This document shows positions 62,493 through 64,000 of a stretch of DNA of 64,000 bases, in pieces. Numbering within the stretch: position 1 is the first letter of the stretch; every line of letters starts with the position of its first letter. Below the pieces are notes generated by a model that worked only from the letters and a program-made list of their open reading frames with translations, was not told where the DNA came from and did not search any database. The stretch is from Xiphias gladius. Taxonomy: Eukaryota > Chordata > Actinopteri > Istiophoriformes > Xiphiidae. The position numbers were made by a program, and so were the translations under genes. The stretch covers positions 6,554,501 through 6,618,500 of the forward strand of contig NC_053415.1 in assembly GCF_016859285.1 (NCBI RefSeq). The letters are read 5' to 3'.

Positions 62493-62858
62493 TCAGCCAC
62501 CATTAACATGAACTGCTGAGGGAAGAATTCAGGGATACCAGTGGGAAAAAGGTACAGTGCATATTATCAGTTTATCAGGGTTATTACACTTCTATCACAA
62601 GCATCCATTTTACTCAGTTTGTAGTCATATACAAATGTGTTTCATGTTTACCCCGAGTAACGTAGATAACAATCAGTAGCTGACACACTTTGCACATGTT
62701 CTTGCAAGTAAAGGACCTGTGTTGGTGCAATAGTTTGTGAATTGTAGCCATGGTTTGACCGCTCTTGTTAGTCAGATAAACAGTAACCCTCTTTCTGGCA
62801 TCAGTGGCTGGGCACTGTAATAGTGTTTCCTTCACAGGATCATATAGCGTACAGTATG
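62493..62858 (-). CDS. Two 3'-terminal exons of an unrecognised gene (partial)
   Basis: Exon A, 62858-62652 (207 bases), runs from acceptor AATCTTTCAG to donor CTCGGG|GTAAAC with 68 open codons: YCTLYDPVKETLLQCPATDA, RKRVTVYLTNKSGQ, then IHKLLHQHRSFTCKNMCKVC. Exon B, 62515-62493, follows acceptor CTTCCCTCAG and ends the frame with AVHVNGG and TGA. Both junctions are phase 1, so they fit each other exactly. The five cysteines and mixed composition look like a folded, possibly secreted or zinc-binding protein, but I cannot name the family. The upstream exons were not found and may lie to the right of the window. It is oriented tail-to-tail with the connexin gene. Confidence 0.45.
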
Positions 62859-64000
62859 CTGAAAGATTTGAAGTTAAAAGGTCTCTAAACCCTTTGTGCA
62901 GACAGTTCAGTTTAAATCTACTGTGACCTCTAGTGGCATTAGGTAATTTCTACAGAACATAGCAACAGTGTTAATGCAAAACCACAGCTGCAGGTTAAGC
63001 TATAGCTTCTGAGGACACATCTACAATGCACAAAAGACCAAGTGATTTTGTCTTAAACCACAGCTAAACTAATAATAGCTGACTTTTTTACCAACACGAA
63101 CAAATTCAACATCCTGACGCCAAACTGATTAGTAACAGAAATGACAGGCAATATTGAGTAATGCAACAGATGAGTCAACTCTGCAAGTCATTGAGGTGTT
63201 TCATGTATGGTGCAATATCTTTTGTTTCACAATGTAAGAGCAGATGACTCTCATCATTTACTTAGATACTGTATTTAACAACAGGAGGTTGGGAAGGCAC
63301 TGTTATTTTTGACATCTCTGTATTTAAAAGCAAATCATGAAATATTTACCGGGATAAGTTATTAAGCACAGAAAAAAAGGGTTTTATCTTGTGGTATTTG
63401 GTTAGTACATTCTGGAACCAATAGGGTTGGCGGCCAGGCAATGCAGTGGTTGTTTTTCTTCTGGTTGCCAAATGTCTTCACAGGGGGGCTGGGAAGTTAT
63501 GGTCCCTTAAAGAAACATACTGTGTTCAAGTACAGTATATCTGGTAAAAAATACTTAAGTGGCAAATTTGTAATCACCAGCCACTGGTAGAATAAAGTTA
63601 AAAGATATGTGTGGGCCTGCTGTTACAACCAGAACATCTTTGGTGTTTTTTTCTTCACAAATGATTTCATTATCTTACAAATGTGCAATGATGAACTCAG
63701 AACACTTTTTTTGAATACAGGAAGGAGAGCTACCATAAAAAAACACAGACGGATCTTAAGAGGTTCAGTGTGTTACAGGGGATCGGTTTTAGCAGTCACG
63801 GGATCATGGGAAAATTGTAGATTTTTATAATCATAAACTGAGACTTGAGAACATCAGTAACAAAGTGGACAAGTTATTGGATAAAAGCAAAAATAAAACA
63901 TTTATTTAATCATACTTTTAGGACATGATTTAAGATTTGCAAAGCCTGCAATGAATGTCTAAAAAACATTTGATCTTAGACAGAGTTTAGCATTTGTTGG
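62859..64000. other. Right edge, no feature resolved
   Basis: AT-rich DNA that may be intron of the minus-strand gene whose 3' exons lie at 62.5-62.9 kb. No exon or known repeat could be placed. Confidence 0.4.

Noticed and set aside
1-64000. CRISPR arrays, bacterial operons or phage genes
   Set aside because: The sequence is vertebrate with spliced genes; no spaced direct-repeat arrays or prokaryotic gene spacing were seen.

Overview
The window looks like vertebrate nuclear DNA, most probably from a ray-finned (percomorph-like) fish. It has multi-exon genes with GT/AG introns, AT-rich introns with long (CA)n, (TA)n and poly-A/T tracts, teleost-style short inverted-repeat elements and a decayed Tc1-like transposon. 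The recognisable proteins are vertebrate families: PARP14, PARP9, FAIM, a CXCR1/CXCR2-type chemokine receptor and a Cx45-type connexin. The species call is an inference. Exon borders were placed by hand from splice signals, reading phase and similarity recalled for each family; no alignment was run.

Layout. 1-7,034: gene-poor, with a possible last exon at the left edge, an acidic frameshifted coding-like relic with a tRNA-like stretch, and an inverted-repeat element at 4,567-5,068. 7,035-18,646 (minus): a complete 17-exon parp14-like gene of 1,806 codons (RRM-like repeats, three macrodomains, KH-like and WWE modules, ADP-ribosyltransferase domain). 18,647-18,937: a short shared upstream region with interferon-response-like motifs. 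18,937-24,889 (plus): a parp9 gene of 757 codons (two macrodomains and a degenerate transferase domain), head-to-head with the parp14-like gene. 27,350-30,557 (minus): faim, including a probable long-isoform first exon. 33,070-35,098 (minus): a CXCR1/2-like receptor in two coding exons. 35,099-52,900: gene-poor DNA with transposon remnants and hairpins. 52,900-60,569 (plus): a connexin gene with a GC-rich noncoding first exon, a 6-kb intron and two coding exons; its 3' UTR runs to about 62,085. 62,493-62,858 (minus): two phase-compatible exons that look like the 3' end of an unrecognised gene.

Biology. The parp14-like/parp9 pair is a compact interferon-type antiviral locus: a probable mono-ADP-ribosyl transferase with macrodomain readers and a catalytically degraded partner reader share one upstream region. 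The two genes also share intron phases, and the third macrodomain of the parp14-like gene lies in four phase-1 symmetric exons that parp9 lacks. The chemokine receptor downstream is also immune-related; faim and the connexin are unrelated neighbours.
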